Assembly: GCF_019469205.1 (NCBI RefSeq)
Contig: NZ_CP048265.1
Location: 2,745,610 to 2,809,609, forward strand
Reading direction: 5' to 3'
From: Gilliamella sp. ESL0405
GTDB taxonomy: Bacteria; Pseudomonadota; Gammaproteobacteria; Enterobacterales; Orbaceae
DNA: 64,000 bases
Position numbers and translations under genes: made by a program. Under the pieces are notes generated by a model that was not told where the DNA came from, made no database searches, and saw nothing but the letters and a program-made list of their open reading frames with translations. Shown piece by piece: positions 38,288 to 46,659 of the stretch. Position 1 is the first letter of the stretch. Every line of letters starts with the position of its first letter.

Positions 38288-38313
38288 GGGTCGATTAATT
38301 TTATTATCGACCC
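38288..38313 (-). promoter_or_regulatory. Intercistronic hairpin between rpsB and tsf
   Basis: Arms GGGTCGAT (38288-38295) and ATCGACCC (38306-38313), 18 bases after the rpsB stop. There is no long run of T on the minus strand, so partial termination or mRNA processing is more likely than full termination. A weak terminator is known at this place in E. coli. Confidence 0.6.
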
Positions 38314-38331
38314 TGAAAATATTTGAGTTTA

Positions 38332-39069
38332 TTACTCAGCTGCTGGTGCTTCTTCAACGAAGCTTTCTTCTGATACTGGAGATTGGTTTTGCTCACGACC
38401 AGAACGAACAGCTTCAGCAACTGCATTTGCATATAATTGAATTGCACGAATAGCATCATCATTACCAGGAACGATATAATCAATACCATCTGGATCTGAG
38501 TTAGTATCAACAACAGCAATGACTGGAATACCTAAATTGTTAGCTTCTTTGATTGCGATATGTTCATGGTCTGCACCAATTACAAAAATCACATCGGGTA
38601 AGCCACCCATGTTTTTAATTCCACCCAAGCTATTTTCTAATTTCGCCATTTCACGAGCACGCATTAGTGCTTCTTTTTTGGTTAATTTGTCAAATGTACC
38701 ATCACTAGCTTGTGTTTCTAAATCTTTTAGACGTTTGATTGATTGACGAACTGTTTTCCAGTTAGTCAACATACCACCTAACCAGCGGTGATTAACATAG
38801 TATTGGCCACAACTTTCAGCCGCTTGCTTAATCGCTTCGCTAGCTGCACGTTTTGTACCAACAAATAAAATTTTACCTTTACGCGCTGCAATCTTGTTTA
38901 ATTCAGCTAAAGCTTCATTAAATAAAGGAACTGTTTTTTCAAGATTGATGATGTGAACTTTGTTGCGTGCACCAAAAATAAATGGTTTCATTTTTGGGTT
39001 CCAATAACGAGTTTGGTGTCCAAAGTGTACACCCGCTTGTAACATATCGCGCATTGATACTGTAGTCAT
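38332..39069 (-). CDS. rpsB: 30S ribosomal protein S2
   Basis: The 245-residue protein (241 in E. coli) begins with [28 protein letters not shown], shown here only as the recognised start with its [13 protein letters not shown] core. It contains [20 protein letters not shown] and [27 protein letters not shown], all S2 signatures. The Cys- and acid-rich tail is typical. It heads the rpsB-tsf unit behind a structured leader through which S2 is expected to repress its own translation. Confidence 0.97.
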   Translation of the reverse strand: MTTVSMRDMLQAGVHFGHQTRYWNPKMKPFIFGARNKVHIINLEKTVPLFNEALAELNKIAARKGKILFVGTKRAASEAIKQAAESCGQYYVNHRWLGGMLTNWKTVRQSIKRLKDLETQASDGTFDKLTKKEALMRAREMAKLENSLGGIKNMGGLPDVIFVIGADHEHIAIKEANNLGIPVIAVVDTNSDPDGIDYIVPGNDDAIRAIQLYANAVAEAVRSGREQNQSPVSEESFVEEAPAAE

Positions 39070-39079
39070 GATTTCCTCA

Positions 39080-39152
39080 TTTTGACGTTGGGGTTATGCC
39101 TCCACATATCCGCTTTATCCGACCTTATTACTTAAAGTACAAGGCACCCCGG
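39080..39152 (-). ncRNA. rpsB leader (S2 autoregulatory mRNA structure)
   Basis: On the transcribed strand GGGGTGCC (39143-39150) can pair with GGCATAACCCC (39090-39100), and the pairing partner contains the GGAGG-type element just upstream of rpsB. The GGGGTGCC and GGAGGCATAACCCC blocks match what I recall of the conserved gammaproteobacterial S2 leader. It probably lets S2 block rpsB-tsf translation. Confidence 0.65.
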
Positions 39153-39451
39153 AAAAGAGTAATGATATGTGTGTGTTATAACGTTAATTAAATTTTAAAA
39201 TTTGTGCTTATAATCCATAATCATTTTGCTAAAAAATAATCTGGAAAGTAGCGCAGGCTTTATACCATATTTAGCTAACTATTACTAGTTTTATTTATAT
39301 CGATGTGATTTTTATGGGCAAAAAAAAGATTTAAAGTCATAATAAATGGGGATTAAGTTATCGATTAATACCTTAAATTTAATTTTTAGATACCATCAAT
39401 TTCATTTCATAAAAATACATAATCCACATTTTTTATTACGCTATTTTTATT
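39153..39451. other. AT-rich upstream region of rpsB
   Basis: No gene is visible in this roughly 300-base stretch. The minus-strand rpsB promoter must lie near 39170-39200, where a TATAAC-like -10 is seen without a clear -35. This stretch forms the boundary between the conserved ribosomal unit and the accessory island. Confidence 0.4.
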
Positions 39452-39480
39452 AAAAAATGATTTAATTAAATCGTTTTTTT
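39452..39480. terminator. Palindromic terminator at the end of the accessory island
   Basis: AAAAAATGATTTAATTAAATCGTTTTTTT is a near-perfect palindrome with A- and T-runs on both flanks, able to terminate in either direction. It closes the minus-strand transcripts of the island. Confidence 0.65.
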
Positions 39481-39560
39481 ATTTTAAATTGGCTCAATTC
39501 GACCCGTACCGGCATATCAAACGGTTTAATATAGGTTATGCTAATCACATTTACTATCAT
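39462..39560 (-). pseudogene. Possible 32-codon gene remnant
   Basis: After an ATG at 39558-39560 the minus strand reads 32 codons ending TAA, with host-like codons (ITYIKPFDMPVRVELSQF). There is no ribosome site, and the end overlaps the terminator palindrome. It may be the 3' scrap of another immunity or effector gene at the island edge. No family was recognised. Confidence 0.2.
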
Positions 39561-39573
39561 AATCGATGAAATA

Positions 39574-39978
39574 TTATTCTTCTGCCTCTGAGACTTGAAT
39601 AGTGTAACTTTCTTCAAAATAAGAAGCTGGCACATACCAGAAAGCAGAAGACATCTTTCCTTTAATAACAACTTTAATATCACCTGTTATTTTGGGAATG
39701 CCTTTCACTGCTAAATAATTATATTCAACATAACCATTTATTTCAGGAAATATAATTTCTAATCCAGAATTTTTTGGATAAATTTCCCTCAGAAATCCTC
39801 TTTCTAAAATTGGTCCAGAACCGCCTCGAATGTTAATCGTAGTATAATAATTTTTACCTATAACAGCTTTCGGTAGCTCATGAGGCGTTATCATTACTTT
39901 CGGGGCGACGATACAACCTATCAATAAAAAACAGACTGAAAAAACGATACATAATCTTTTAAATTTTAATTTTCTCAT
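39574..39978 (-). CDS. Putative lipoprotein with an Ig-like domain, copy 1
   Basis: This 134-residue protein has a lipoprotein signal (basic MRKLKFKR, hydrophobic stretch, lipobox LIGC, Cys22). The next residue is not Asp, so outer-membrane sorting is likely. The mature part (about 110 residues) looks like a small beta-sandwich: LPKAVIGKNYY, GGSGP, PKNSGLEIIFPEI, GIPKITGDIKV. It is a clear paralogue of the gene at 40248-40640, including its upstream hairpin. The function is unknown; its place at the end of an effector/immunity island makes an immunity or adaptor role possible. Confidence 0.65.
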   Translation of the reverse strand: MRKLKFKRLCIVFSVCFLLIGCIVAPKVMITPHELPKAVIGKNYYTTINIRGGSGPILERGFLREIYPKNSGLEIIFPEINGYVEYNYLAVKGIPKITGDIKVVIKGKMSSAFWYVPASYFEESYTIQVSEAEE

Positions 39979-39986
39979 TGTTATTA

Positions 39987-40011
39987 TGGTATCTTTTTAA
40001 ATACCATTCCT
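39987..40011 (-). promoter_or_regulatory. Hairpin between ribosome site and start codon, copy 1
   Basis: On the minus strand a GCAGGAA site (about 40006-40012) is followed by a TGGTAT...ATACCA hairpin (39987-40006 on plus) and then AATAACA before the ATG at 39978. Folding would bring the ribosome site near the start. The same layout is kept in copy 2. Confidence 0.5.
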
Positions 40012-40247
40012 GCAAAATTATGGTTCAAAAACCTACTCAATGTTAATGTCATATCTATCTGCTCAAAAAAATAACTTTACCAAAATAATGTTAACTATTT
40101 TGTTATTTTCTTTATCGCAACCTTATTGCCGATGAAAAAATGACAACAGCATTTTATCGAAACAGATAACAAATATTAACATTACAAAAATGATACCTAA
40201 AGTGTTTCCCTATTCAACAATATTTAAAAAATATCATTGATGAAATA

Positions 40248-40640
40248 TTATTCTTCTGAATCTGCTACATGAATAATATAAATTTTTTTAAAATCACCAG
40301 GCGTGATATTCCAGTAAGTCGGAGTCATTCCCCCTTTAATAATAACCTCAATATCACCTGTGATTTTTGGGATCCCTGTCACTGCTATATAATTACGTTC
40401 AACCATTCCATCTATTTCACGTAATATTATTTCTAATCCAGAGTTTTCGGGATAAATTCTCGTCCAAAAAGAAAGTGGTCCAGAGCCTCCTTCAACATTA
40501 ATCGGCGCATAATAATTTTTACCTCTAATTCCTTTTGGTAATTCATTCGGTGTTATAATGACAGGGGTGACAACACAACCTATCAATAAAAAACAGACTA
40601 AAAAAACGATGCATAATCTCTTAAATATTAATTTTCTCAT
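40248..40640 (-). CDS. Putative lipoprotein with an Ig-like domain, copy 2
   Basis: This 130-residue paralogue of the 39574-39978 gene has a nearly identical signal peptide (MRKLIFKRLCIVFLVCFLLIGC) and the same order of motifs: ITPNELPKGIRGKNYY, GGSGPLSF, PENSGLEI, GIPKITGDIEVIIKG. The two proteins differ more in the mature part than in the signal, which suggests divergent selection on the exposed domain. It follows the damaged Imm52-like gene by 46 bases. The ATG is separated from GGAGGA by a hairpin, as in copy 1. Confidence 0.65.
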   Translation of the reverse strand: MRKLIFKRLCIVFLVCFLLIGCVVTPVIITPNELPKGIRGKNYYAPINVEGGSGPLSFWTRIYPENSGLEIILREIDGMVERNYIAVTGIPKITGDIEVIIKGGMTPTYWNITPGDFKKIYIIHVADSEE

Positions 40641-40648
40641 TGTAATTA

Positions 40649-40668
40649 TGGTATTTTTTTAAATACCA
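40649..40668 (-). promoter_or_regulatory. Hairpin between ribosome site and start codon, copy 2
   Basis: Perfect 8-bp arms TGGTATTT (40649-40656) and AAATACCA (40661-40668). On the minus strand GGAGGA (about 40670-40675) precedes the hairpin, and eight bases separate the hairpin from the ATG at 40640. When folded, the effective spacing becomes about ten bases. Confidence 0.55.
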
Positions 40669-40685
40669 ATCCTCCATAAAATAGT

Positions 40686-41406
40686 TTACATGTCTGTATA
40701 CAATGGCAATAGATCCAACTCACGTAGCCGAATATCAACCCGATTCACCGCTTTAATATCATCTGCATTTTCTGTATCAAAAAAATGGGGCAACGTTACC
40801 ACTAGCGTTCCGGTTACCAGTCCTTCCTCGTTTTTGACACTTACCACATCCGACGATTCGGGTACTATTTCGTGCGTTAATTGAGCCTTGGGTAGATATA
40901 TCATCCAGCCTGCTGATAGTCTGTCGGGAAAAACAGCTTTTCGGGGTAAATAATTTCCATTAACTATAATATAGGCACTATTAAATTTCTGAACTAAGGC
41001 TAAAATGAACTCAGTGACTGTTTGAGATTTAGTAATCCTAATATCTATTTTGAAATCTAATTCAATTTTAAGGAAAAATCTTTTCTCTAAAAGTTTCTCA
41101 TATATAAAATAACATAGAGCTGCCTCTTCAGTATTTTTATCCCAAATAGATCCACTAAAAGAATTCTTATTTTTCTTATATTTTTGAGTTATTTTTTCCA
41201 ATCCAACTTTAGTTACGCCATTTTTATCAAATAGCTGGTAAATAGATGACTTTTTTCTTAGAAACACCACATAAGTACCAATTTTCACTTTTATGAAGAT
41301 AGTAATGCTGGATTTTTAATATCTGTTCAATTTGCGCAATACACACAGAGAGTGGTAAATAGGCTTCAGGTTTGAAATACATCTCAATAGTTAATTGTTT
41401 TTTCAT
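40686..41406 (-). pseudogene. Imm52-like immunity protein, frameshifted
   Basis: Reading from an ATG at 41404-41406 gives MKKQLTIEMYFKPEAYLPLS and SENWYLCGVSKKK, then a stop about 8 codons later. Dropping one A from the A6 run at 41251-41256 joins this to a second open frame (IYQLFDKNGVTKVGL onward, internal ATG at 41288). The joined product of about 239 residues has the layout I recall for immunity protein 52: N-terminal WYL-G-S block, then SAGWMIYLPK and a LRELDLLPLY end. Imm52 is known from polymorphic-toxin loci. It could be a true null, a phase-variable gene, or a sequencing error. The C-terminal 200 residues could still be made from the internal ATG. Confidence 0.6.
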
Positions 41407-41415
41407 ATTGGCTTA

Positions 41416-41646
41416 CTATAAATAACTCCTTATTGGTAATAAATCAGCATCACGCAATCTTAAATCAATACGATTGATTGTTTTCACATCTTCGGTGTTT
41501 TCAATACTTGGCATATGATCAAGCGATACAATCACTGTTCCTAGCTGTTTATCGTCTTTATATTTAGCTATATCTTCAAATTCTGTCCAATTAAACATCA
41601 ATGAATCATAATTAGCTTTCATCATTGATTGAAGCAGGTTTATCAA
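41416..41646 (-). pseudogene. Truncated Imm52-like paralogue
   Basis: The last 40 of its 76 residues (LGTVIVSLDHMPSIENTED, NRIDLRLRDADLLPI) match the C-terminus of the adjacent Imm52-like gene (GTLVVTLPHFFDTENADD, NRVDIRLRELDLLPL). The N-terminal half of the family and the SAGWMIYLP block are missing. It sits between the last Sel1-repeat gene and the frameshifted Imm52 gene, and looks like the leftover of a recombination that removed most of an older immunity gene. Confidence 0.6.
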
Positions 41647-41660
41647 GATTTTTAATCAAA

Positions 41661-42818
41661 CTAGGGTTTAGGGTGAAAATCATCTATCTGATCTCGCCAT
41701 TCATTGTAATCCCAAGTTACAATTTTGGTTTTCAGCGTTTCCAAATAGTCTAAAGCCGCTTGTTTTTCGGTTAAAGTAAGCATTTGTTCTAAACGATTTT
41801 GGATTTCTTTGTTATATTCCCAAACCGGTGGGAGTTGATAAGCATACCACGCTAAATTATTGCCTATCTCGATAATTTTTTGTTTTGCATAATCACTCAA
41901 CAGCGACCAGGCATAGGCTTTAACAAAATCTTGCTCTCGACCTAATCCATAGAAATACGCTTCAGTCATGCGCAATATGCCGATAATTGAGCTATGCTCT
42001 GCCATTAGCTGCGCATAATCTATTGCCTGTTTTAAATCGTCTGATTTTAATACGTTACGGTATTCGGTTAATTTATTCAGCTGTTCATATTTTTGATCTT
42101 TATAGTGAGCTGCTTGTTGAAATAACATACTGCCTATCAAATTTTCGTAGCAATGATAGCCACCTTCAATGGCGTAATTAAAATACTCAATACTTTTTTC
42201 TAATCGCTCATCTGGACAGGGGCGTGCCATACCTTGTTCATCATACCCACAAAAACCCATTTGCCAACCTTTTTTAAAGGCAAAATAGGGATATTTTAAA
42301 TCGGCAAACCGATCCATTAAATACCATTTTATTTGAGAACTTTTAAACACCGCTGGTTCAACTAACGGTTTACCTGCACTATCCACTAACTGATCCCGAT
42401 ACTTATCCATAAATTCTATAAATGAGATCATCCCTTCTTCTTTGTAATCTTCATCAAAGAATTTATGCCAATTAAGGAGAGAGTAATAATACGGCATGGC
42501 ATTTTTATCCCATTGCCAGGCATGTTTTAAAAACTTGACTAAATTGTCCGGACTAACTACCGCATAAAATACTTGATCGTCAAATGCTGAATGATAAAGC
42601 TTTTTAGCCTCATCTATGCGTAATAATTGATTTTCAGGAATGGTTGAAGGGTAAATTGTAAAGTCCATAGGTAAGTTTTCGGATTCAACAAAACCAAAAT
42701 TGACTTGTCTATCGGATGATTGATTAAAATAGAATTGATAAAGGCTAATAACCATTATCACGCTCATGGCTAACATGACTATTTTGAACGTTGAACGTTT
42801 CAATTTGCTATTCTTCAC
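41661..42818 (-). CDS. Membrane-anchored Sel1-repeat protein, copy 5 (putative immunity)
   Basis: This 385-residue protein has a GTG start with AGGGA 8 bases upstream. There is one N-terminal transmembrane helix (about residues 12-30, after basic KNSKLKRSTFK), so the rest should face the periplasm. A Sel1/TPR-like repeat near residues 285-325 contains SSIIGILRMTEAYFYGLGREQD and KAYAWSLLSDYAK. The C-terminus is WRDQIDDFHPKP. It differs from copy 4 at only three residues (around 332-338), a very recent duplication or conversion. I read it as a spare immunity protein for the upstream putative T6SS effector; that is inference. Confidence 0.7.
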   Translation of the reverse strand: MKNSKLKRSTFKIVMLAMSVIMVISLYQFYFNQSSDRQVNFGFVESENLPMDFTIYPSTIPENQLLRIDEAKKLYHSAFDDQVFYAVVSPDNLVKFLKHAWQWDKNAMPYYYSLLNWHKFFDEDYKEEGMISFIEFMDKYRDQLVDSAGKPLVEPAVFKSSQIKWYLMDRFADLKYPYFAFKKGWQMGFCGYDEQGMARPCPDERLEKSIEYFNYAIEGGYHCYENLIGSMLFQQAAHYKDQKYEQLNKLTEYRNVLKSDDLKQAIDYAQLMAEHSSIIGILRMTEAYFYGLGREQDFVKAYAWSLLSDYAKQKIIEIGNNLAWYAYQLPPVWEYNKEIQNRLEQMLTLTEKQAALDYLETLKTKIVTWDYNEWRDQIDDFHPKP

Positions 42819-42908
42819 ACGCTATTCCCTGCACTAAAACTCACTCTATCCAGATTAATCTCTATTATTCAACCTCAAATTTTACTCACTGCAATATAGT
42901 CAAATAAA

Positions 42909-44066
42909 TTACGGTTTAGGGTGAAAATCATCTATCTGATCTCGCCATTCATTGTAATCCCAAGTTACAATTTTGGTTTTCAGCGTTTCCAAATAGTCTA
43001 AAGCCGCTTGTTTTTCGGTTAAGGTAAGCATTTGCTCCAAACGATTTTGGATTTCTTTGTTATATTCCCAAACCGGTGGTAGTTGCTCTGCATCCCACGC
43101 TAAATTATTGTCTATCTCGATAATTTTTTGTTTTGCATAATCACTTAACAGCGACCAGGCATAGGCTTTAACAAAATCTTGCTCTCGACCTAATCCATAG
43201 AAATACGCTTCAGTCATGCGCAATATGCCTATAATTGAGCTATGCTCTGCCATTAGCTGCGCATAATCTATTGCCTGTTTTAAATCGTCTGATTTTAATA
43301 CGTTACGGTATTCGGTTAATTTATTCAGCTGTTCATATTTTTGATCTTTATAGTGAGCTGCTTGTTGAAATAACATACTGCCTATCAAATTTTCGTAGCA
43401 ATGATAGCCACCTTCAATGGCGTAATTAAAATACTCAATACTTTTTTCTAATCGCTCATCTGGACAGGGGCGTGCCATACCTTGTTCATCATACCCACAA
43501 AAACCCATTTGCCAACCTTTTTTAAAGGCAAAATAGGGATATTTTAAATCGGCAAACCGATCCATTAAATACCATTTTATTTGAGAACTTTTAAACACCG
43601 CTGGTTCAACTAACGGTTTACCTGCACTATCCACTAACTGATCCCGATACTTATCCATAAATTCTATAAATGAGATCATCCCTTCTTCTTTGTAATCTTC
43701 ATCAAAGAATTTATGCCAATTAAGGAGAGAGTAATAATACGGCATGGCATTTTTATCCCATTGCCAGGCATGTTTTAAAAACTTGACTAAATTGTCCGGA
43801 CTAACTACCGCATAAAATACTTGATCGTCAAATGCTGAATGATAAAGCTTTTTAGCCTCATCTATGCGTAATAATTGATTTTCAGGAATGGTTGAAGGGT
43901 AAATTGTAAAGTCCATAGGTAAGTTTTCGGATTCAACAAAACCAAAATTGACTTGTCTATCGGATGATTGATTAAAATAGAATTGATAAAGGCTAATAAC
44001 CATTATCACGCTCATGGCTAACATGACTATTTTGAACGTTGAACGTTTCAATTTGCTATTCTTCAC
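42909..44066 (-). CDS. Membrane-anchored Sel1-repeat protein, copy 4 (putative immunity)
   Basis: This is a 385-residue near twin of copy 5, with the same GTG start, ribosome site, membrane anchor and Sel1 repeat; only EIDNNLAWDAEQL differs from EIGNNLAWYAYQL. The 90-base spacer to the next copy is also almost identical, so the repeat unit is gene plus spacer. The middle part (residues about 75-220, with LLNWHKFFDEDYKEEG and RPCPDERLEKS) belongs to a different sequence class from copies 1 and 2. Confidence 0.7.
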   Translation of the reverse strand: MKNSKLKRSTFKIVMLAMSVIMVISLYQFYFNQSSDRQVNFGFVESENLPMDFTIYPSTIPENQLLRIDEAKKLYHSAFDDQVFYAVVSPDNLVKFLKHAWQWDKNAMPYYYSLLNWHKFFDEDYKEEGMISFIEFMDKYRDQLVDSAGKPLVEPAVFKSSQIKWYLMDRFADLKYPYFAFKKGWQMGFCGYDEQGMARPCPDERLEKSIEYFNYAIEGGYHCYENLIGSMLFQQAAHYKDQKYEQLNKLTEYRNVLKSDDLKQAIDYAQLMAEHSSIIGILRMTEAYFYGLGREQDFVKAYAWSLLSDYAKQKIIEIDNNLAWDAEQLPPVWEYNKEIQNRLEQMLTLTEKQAALDYLETLKTKIVTWDYNEWRDQIDDFHPKP

Positions 44067-44156
44067 ACGCTATTCCCTGCACTAAAACTCACTCTATCCA
44101 GATTAATCTCTATTATTCAACCTCAAATTTTACTCACTGCAATATAGTCAAATAAA

Positions 44157-45317
44157 TTACGGTTTAGGGTGAAAATCATCTATCTGATCTCGCCATTCAT
44201 TGTAATCCCAAGTTACAATTTTGGTTTTCAGCGTTTCCAAATAGTCTAAAGCCGCTTGTTTTTCGGTTAAGGTAAGCATTTGCTCCAAACGATTTTGGAT
44301 TTCTTTGTTATATTCCCAAACCGGTGGTAGTTGCTCTGCATCCCACGCTAAATTATTGTCTATCTCGATAATTTTTTGTTTTGCATAATCACTTAACAGC
44401 GACCAGGCATAGGCTTTAACAAAATCTTGCTCTCGACCTAATCCATAGAAATACGCTTCAGTCATGCGCAATATGCCTATAATTGAGCTATGCTCTGCCA
44501 TTAGCTGCGCATAATCTATTGCCTGTTTTAAATCTTCTACTTTTAATGTACTACGGTATTCGGTTAATTTAATTATTTGTTTATATTTCTCATCCTTATA
44601 ATGGTCACCTTGTTGAAATAACATTCTGGCTATCAAATCCTCGTAGCAATGATAACCACCTTCAATCGCATAGTTTAAATACTCAATACTTTTTTCTAAT
44701 TGCTCATCTGAACAGGGGCGCGTCATGCCTTGTTCATCATACCAACAAAACCCCATTCCCCAACCTTTTTCATAGGCAAAATAGGGATATTTTAAATCAG
44801 CAAACTTATCCCATAAATAATTGCTCATATCAAAATTTTTAAACACTACTGGCTCTACTAATGGGTTACCCGCACTATCCACTAGCTGATCCCGATATTT
44901 GCGCATAAACTCATCAAAGGACATCATAATACCGTCCTCTTTTCCTCTTTCATCATAAAGGTCTTTCCAAACAAGAAGTTTATAGTAATATGGCATGGCA
45001 TTTTTATCCCATTGCCAGGCATGCTTTAGAAATTTTATTAACTTTTCTGGATGAGTTACTCCGTAATATACGCCATCATCAAATGCTGATTCATACAGCT
45101 TTTTAGCTTCGTCTATGCGTAATAATTGATTTTCAGGAATGGTTGAAGGGTAAATTGTAAAGTCCATAGGTAAGTTTTCGGATTCAACAAAACCAAAATT
45201 GACTTGGCTATCGGATGATTGATTAAAATAGAATTGATAAAGGCTAATAACCATTATCACACTCATGGCTAACATGACTATTTTGAACGTTGAACGTTTC
45301 AATTTGCTATTCTTCAC
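44157..45317 (-). CDS. Membrane-anchored Sel1-repeat protein, copy 3 (putative immunity)
   Basis: This 386-residue protein shares the N-terminal anchor of copies 2, 4 and 5 and the C-terminal third of copy 4 (EIDNNLAWDAEQL). The middle is intermediate: LLVWKDLYDERGKEDGIMMSF resembles copy 2, whereas WGMGFCWYDEQGMTRPC resembles copies 4 and 5. This patchwork suggests recombination between neighbours. GTG start, AGGGA site, one transmembrane helix, one Sel1 repeat. Confidence 0.7.
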   Translation of the reverse strand: MKNSKLKRSTFKIVMLAMSVIMVISLYQFYFNQSSDSQVNFGFVESENLPMDFTIYPSTIPENQLLRIDEAKKLYESAFDDGVYYGVTHPEKLIKFLKHAWQWDKNAMPYYYKLLVWKDLYDERGKEDGIMMSFDEFMRKYRDQLVDSAGNPLVEPVVFKNFDMSNYLWDKFADLKYPYFAYEKGWGMGFCWYDEQGMTRPCSDEQLEKSIEYLNYAIEGGYHCYEDLIARMLFQQGDHYKDEKYKQIIKLTEYRSTLKVEDLKQAIDYAQLMAEHSSIIGILRMTEAYFYGLGREQDFVKAYAWSLLSDYAKQKIIEIDNNLAWDAEQLPPVWEYNKEIQNRLEQMLTLTEKQAALDYLETLKTKIVTWDYNEWRDQIDDFHPKP

Positions 45318-45407
45318 ACGCTATTCCCTGCACTAAAACTCACTCTATCCAGATTAATCTCTATTATTCAACCTCAAATTTTACTCACTGCAATATAGTC
45401 AAATAAA

Positions 45408-46568
45408 TTACGGTTTAGGGTGAAAATCATCTATTTGTTTGCGCCATTTATTATAATTCCAAGTGACCACTTTGGTTTTCAGTGTTTCCAAATAGTCTAA
45501 TGCCGCTTGTTTTTCGGTTAAGGTAAGCATTTGTTCCAAACGATTTTGGATTTCTTTGTTATATTCCCAAACCGGTGGGAGTTGCTCTGCATCCCACGCG
45601 AAATTGTTACCTATCTCGATAATTTTTTGTTTTGCATAATCACTTAACAGCGACCAGGCATAGGCTTTAACCGGATCTTGCTCCCGCCCTAATCCATAGA
45701 AATACGCTTCAGTCATGCGCAATATGCCTATAATTGAGCTATGCTCTGCCATTAGCTGTGCATAATCTATTGCCTGTTTTAAATCTTCTACTTTTAATGT
45801 ACTGCGGTATTCGGTTAATTTATTCAGCTGTTCATATTTCTGATCTTTATAGTGTTCCCCTTCTTGAAATAATATTCGAGCAGTCAAAGCTTCGTAACAA
45901 TGATAGCCACCTTCAATCGCATAGTTTAAATACTCAATACTTTTTTCTAATTGCTCATCGGTACTTGGTGGCATCATTCCTTGTTCATCAAACCAACGAG
46001 GCGCATAACTATAAGACTTACGATAAGCAAAATAAGGATATTTTAAATCAGCAAACTTATCCCATAAATAACCTCTCATTTCAACATTTTTAAACACTAT
46101 TGGCTCTACTAATGGATTACCTGCACTATCAACTATCTGATCCCGATATTTGCGCATAAACTCATCAAAGGACATCATAATACCGTCCTCTTTTCCTCTT
46201 TCATCATAAAAGTCTTTCCAACCAAGAAGTTTATAGTAATATGGCATGGCATTTTTATCCCATTGCCAGGCATGCTTTAGAAATTTTATTAACTTTTCTG
46301 GATAAATTACTCCGTAATATACGCCATCATCAAATGCAGATTCATACAGCTTTTTAGCCTCATCTATACGTAATAATTGATTTTCAGGAATGGTTGAAGG
46401 GTAAATTGTAAAGTCCATAGGTAAGTTTTCGGATTCAACAAAACCAAAATTGACTTGGCTATCGGATGATTGATTAAAATAGAATTGATAAAGGCTAATA
46501 ACCATTATCACACTCATGGCTAACATGACTATTTTGAACGTTGAACGTTTCAATTTGCTATTCTTCAC
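45408..46568 (-). CDS. Membrane-anchored Sel1-repeat protein, copy 2 (putative immunity)
   Basis: This 386-residue protein has the N-terminal 75 residues of copies 3-5 (NQSSDSQVNFGFVESENLP) but the middle of copy 1, identical from EDGIMMSFDEF through MPPSTDEQLEKS and EALTARILFQ. The C-terminus has its own variants (WNYNKWRKQIDDFHPKP). It is a hybrid of the cognate first copy and the downstream family. GTG start, AGGGA site, one transmembrane helix, Sel1 repeat with YFYGLGREQDPVKAYAW. Confidence 0.7.
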   Translation of the reverse strand: MKNSKLKRSTFKIVMLAMSVIMVISLYQFYFNQSSDSQVNFGFVESENLPMDFTIYPSTIPENQLLRIDEAKKLYESAFDDGVYYGVIYPEKLIKFLKHAWQWDKNAMPYYYKLLGWKDFYDERGKEDGIMMSFDEFMRKYRDQIVDSAGNPLVEPIVFKNVEMRGYLWDKFADLKYPYFAYRKSYSYAPRWFDEQGMMPPSTDEQLEKSIEYLNYAIEGGYHCYEALTARILFQEGEHYKDQKYEQLNKLTEYRSTLKVEDLKQAIDYAQLMAEHSSIIGILRMTEAYFYGLGREQDPVKAYAWSLLSDYAKQKIIEIGNNFAWDAEQLPPVWEYNKEIQNRLEQMLTLTEKQAALDYLETLKTKVVTWNYNKWRKQIDDFHPKP

Positions 46569-46659
46569 ACGCTATTCCCTGCACTAAAAACTCACTCTAT
46601 CCAGATTAATCACTATTATTCAACCTCAAATTTTACTGACTGCAATATAGTCAAATAAA

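Noticed and set aside
40686..41288. Treating the 200-codon frame at 40686-41288 as a complete standalone gene
   Set aside because: Coding sequence with a plausible start continues upstream in another frame to 41406, so it is better described as one frameshifted gene.
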